Below are positions 6,006 through 6,720 of a stretch of DNA of 6,720 nucleotides, piece by piece. Source of the stretch: UBA1231 sp045123185 (GTDB lineage: Bacteria > Bacillota_I > Bacilli_A > ML615J-28 > CAG-313); the NCBI GenBank assembly GCA_045123185.1, contig JBGVIL010000190.1, forward strand, positions 1 through 6,720. The letters are read 5' to 3'. A program made the position numbers and the translations under genes. The notes under the pieces were generated by a model that worked only from the letters and a program-made list of their open reading frames with translations, made no database searches and was not told the origin of the DNA. Each line of letters opens with the position of its first letter. Position 1 is the stretch's first letter.

Positions 6006-6013
6006 CACCTCCT
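6006..6013 (-). promoter_or_regulatory. Ribosome binding site of portal, overlapping the terminase stop codon
   Basis: AGGAGGTG on the minus strand, five bases before the portal ATG. The terminase TAG (6012-6014) shares its first bases, so ribosomes ending on terminase stop on the portal initiation site. This suggests translational coupling. Confidence 0.85.
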
Positions 6014-6720
6014 ATATACCAAATTTATTTCTGTCAAATTTAACACCTGAAATCATATCATTTTCACAAGCATAGCGACAACAATCAATGAAATGATTTT
6101 CTTTATCCTCTAATTTTGGCCTAGGGTTTCCATCCTTATCTGTTTGATAATCTATATTTTCAAATTCTTTAGCAGCATTTGGAGTACGTTTAGGATCTAT
6201 GATTATTTCTTCTAAATCATCTAACCATTTTTCTCCATATTCAACTGAACCTGGACCTTTCTTAGCTCCTGCTATTTTAACTCCATAGGATCTTAATTCA
6301 TCTACTGATTTAGGTTCAGCACTATCTGCTGTTATATTTATTGAATTATATTTTTTACTTTTAATCCATTCTGCAACTTCTCTATTAGACTTTTTAACAC
6401 CATAGTATTCATCTAATACATATAATCTTCTTCTGGTCTTATCATAATGAAATCTACCAAAAGAGAAAGGATCTGTAGCATATCCCCAGTCGATACCTTG
6501 TCTTATATTATCAAATGACTTTATTTCAGCATCAGTTATAGTCCTAAATGTTAAGTTACTAAATGGTACAACTCCACTTCCTATAGGTTGTCCTAAATAT
6601 TCCCATCGGTACTTAAAATCATTCTTTTCTTTTATACCTTGAGCCTCTTCTTTAAAAGCTTTAGATATATAAGGATTCTCTAAATAAGTACTATGATGGA
6701 GATATGTATTTGCTCCTATA
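6012..6720 (-). CDS. terL: Terminase large subunit, C-terminal part (cut by the window edge)
   Basis: The last 235 codons of the packaging motor; the N-terminal ATPase domain lies beyond the right edge. The fragment opens GANTYLHHSTYLENPYISKAF, which matches the 'HHSTY.dNP.is' linker of PBSX XtmB / SPP1 G2P-type terminases. YLGQPIGSGVVPF and the RNase H-like nuclease domain follow, with three acidic motifs: GIDWGYATDP (Asp, motif I), ITADSAEPKS (Asp/Glu, motif II) and DKENHFIDCCRYA (Asp, motif III). This nuclease cuts concatemeric DNA during headful or cos packaging. The protein ends DRNKFGI at a TAG (6012-6014) that overlaps the portal ribosome binding site. Frame and identity are clear. The packaging mode (pac or cos) cannot be read from this fragment. 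Confidence 0.95.
   Translation of the reverse strand, partial: IGANTYLHHSTYLENPYISKAFKEEAQGIKEKNDFKYRWEYLGQPIGSGVVPFSNLTFRTITDAEIKSFDNIRQGIDWGYATDPFSFGRFHYDKTRRRLYVLDEYYGVKKSNREVAEWIKSKKYNSINITADSAEPKSVDELRSYGVKIAGAKKGPGSVEYGEKWLDDLEEIIIDPKRTPNAAKEFENIDYQTDKDGNPRPKLEDKENHFIDCCRYACENDMISGVKFDRNKFGI

Overview
The window is a stretch of phage (or prophage) packaging and head-assembly genes. All of the genes read on the minus strand, from right to left. The DNA is strongly AT-rich, A/T-ending codons dominate (AGA, ATA and TTA are frequent), and most genes have a strong purine-rich ribosome binding site (AGGAGGTG, GGAGG, AAGGTG). Together these point to a low-GC Firmicute host, most likely a clostridial anaerobe. 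The sequence alone does not show whether this is an integrated prophage or a free phage genome.

In transcription order the layout is: the C-terminal part of the large terminase (cut by the right edge), an SPP1 gp6-type portal, an SPP1 gp7 / Mu F-type minor head protein, a small HExxH zincin-like protein, a complete adenosylcobalamin-dependent (class II) ribonucleotide reductase, a DUF4355-type scaffold, the major capsid protein, and the first 12 codons of what is probably a head-tail connector (cut by the left edge). The order terminase-portal-gp7-scaffold-capsid-connector matches SPP1-like siphophages. No ClpP-, S49- or U35-type prohead protease lies between portal and capsid.

The unusual part is between the minor head gene and the scaffold gene. 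A metabolic enzyme, class II RNR, sits there with the zincin-like gene, and the RNR stop codon lies in an intrinsic-terminator-like hairpin. A second terminator-like hairpin follows the capsid gene, so the scaffold-capsid pair is bracketed by two possible termination points. The RNR would make dNTPs without oxygen, which fits a phage of an anaerobe that needs DNA precursors late in infection.

A further oddity follows the capsid stop codon. The same reading frame stays open for 36 codons and encodes a proline/acidic then lysine/arginine-rich tail, ending inside the terminator loop. This looks like a severed C-terminal tail or a readthrough extension. Gene spacing is tight (overlaps or gaps of 1 to 37 bp), except for the 109-bp gap between nrdJ and scaffold and the 144-bp gap after capsid. 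There is no gene-free stretch over 300 bases. I saw no tRNA, CRISPR array, insertion sequence or attachment site.
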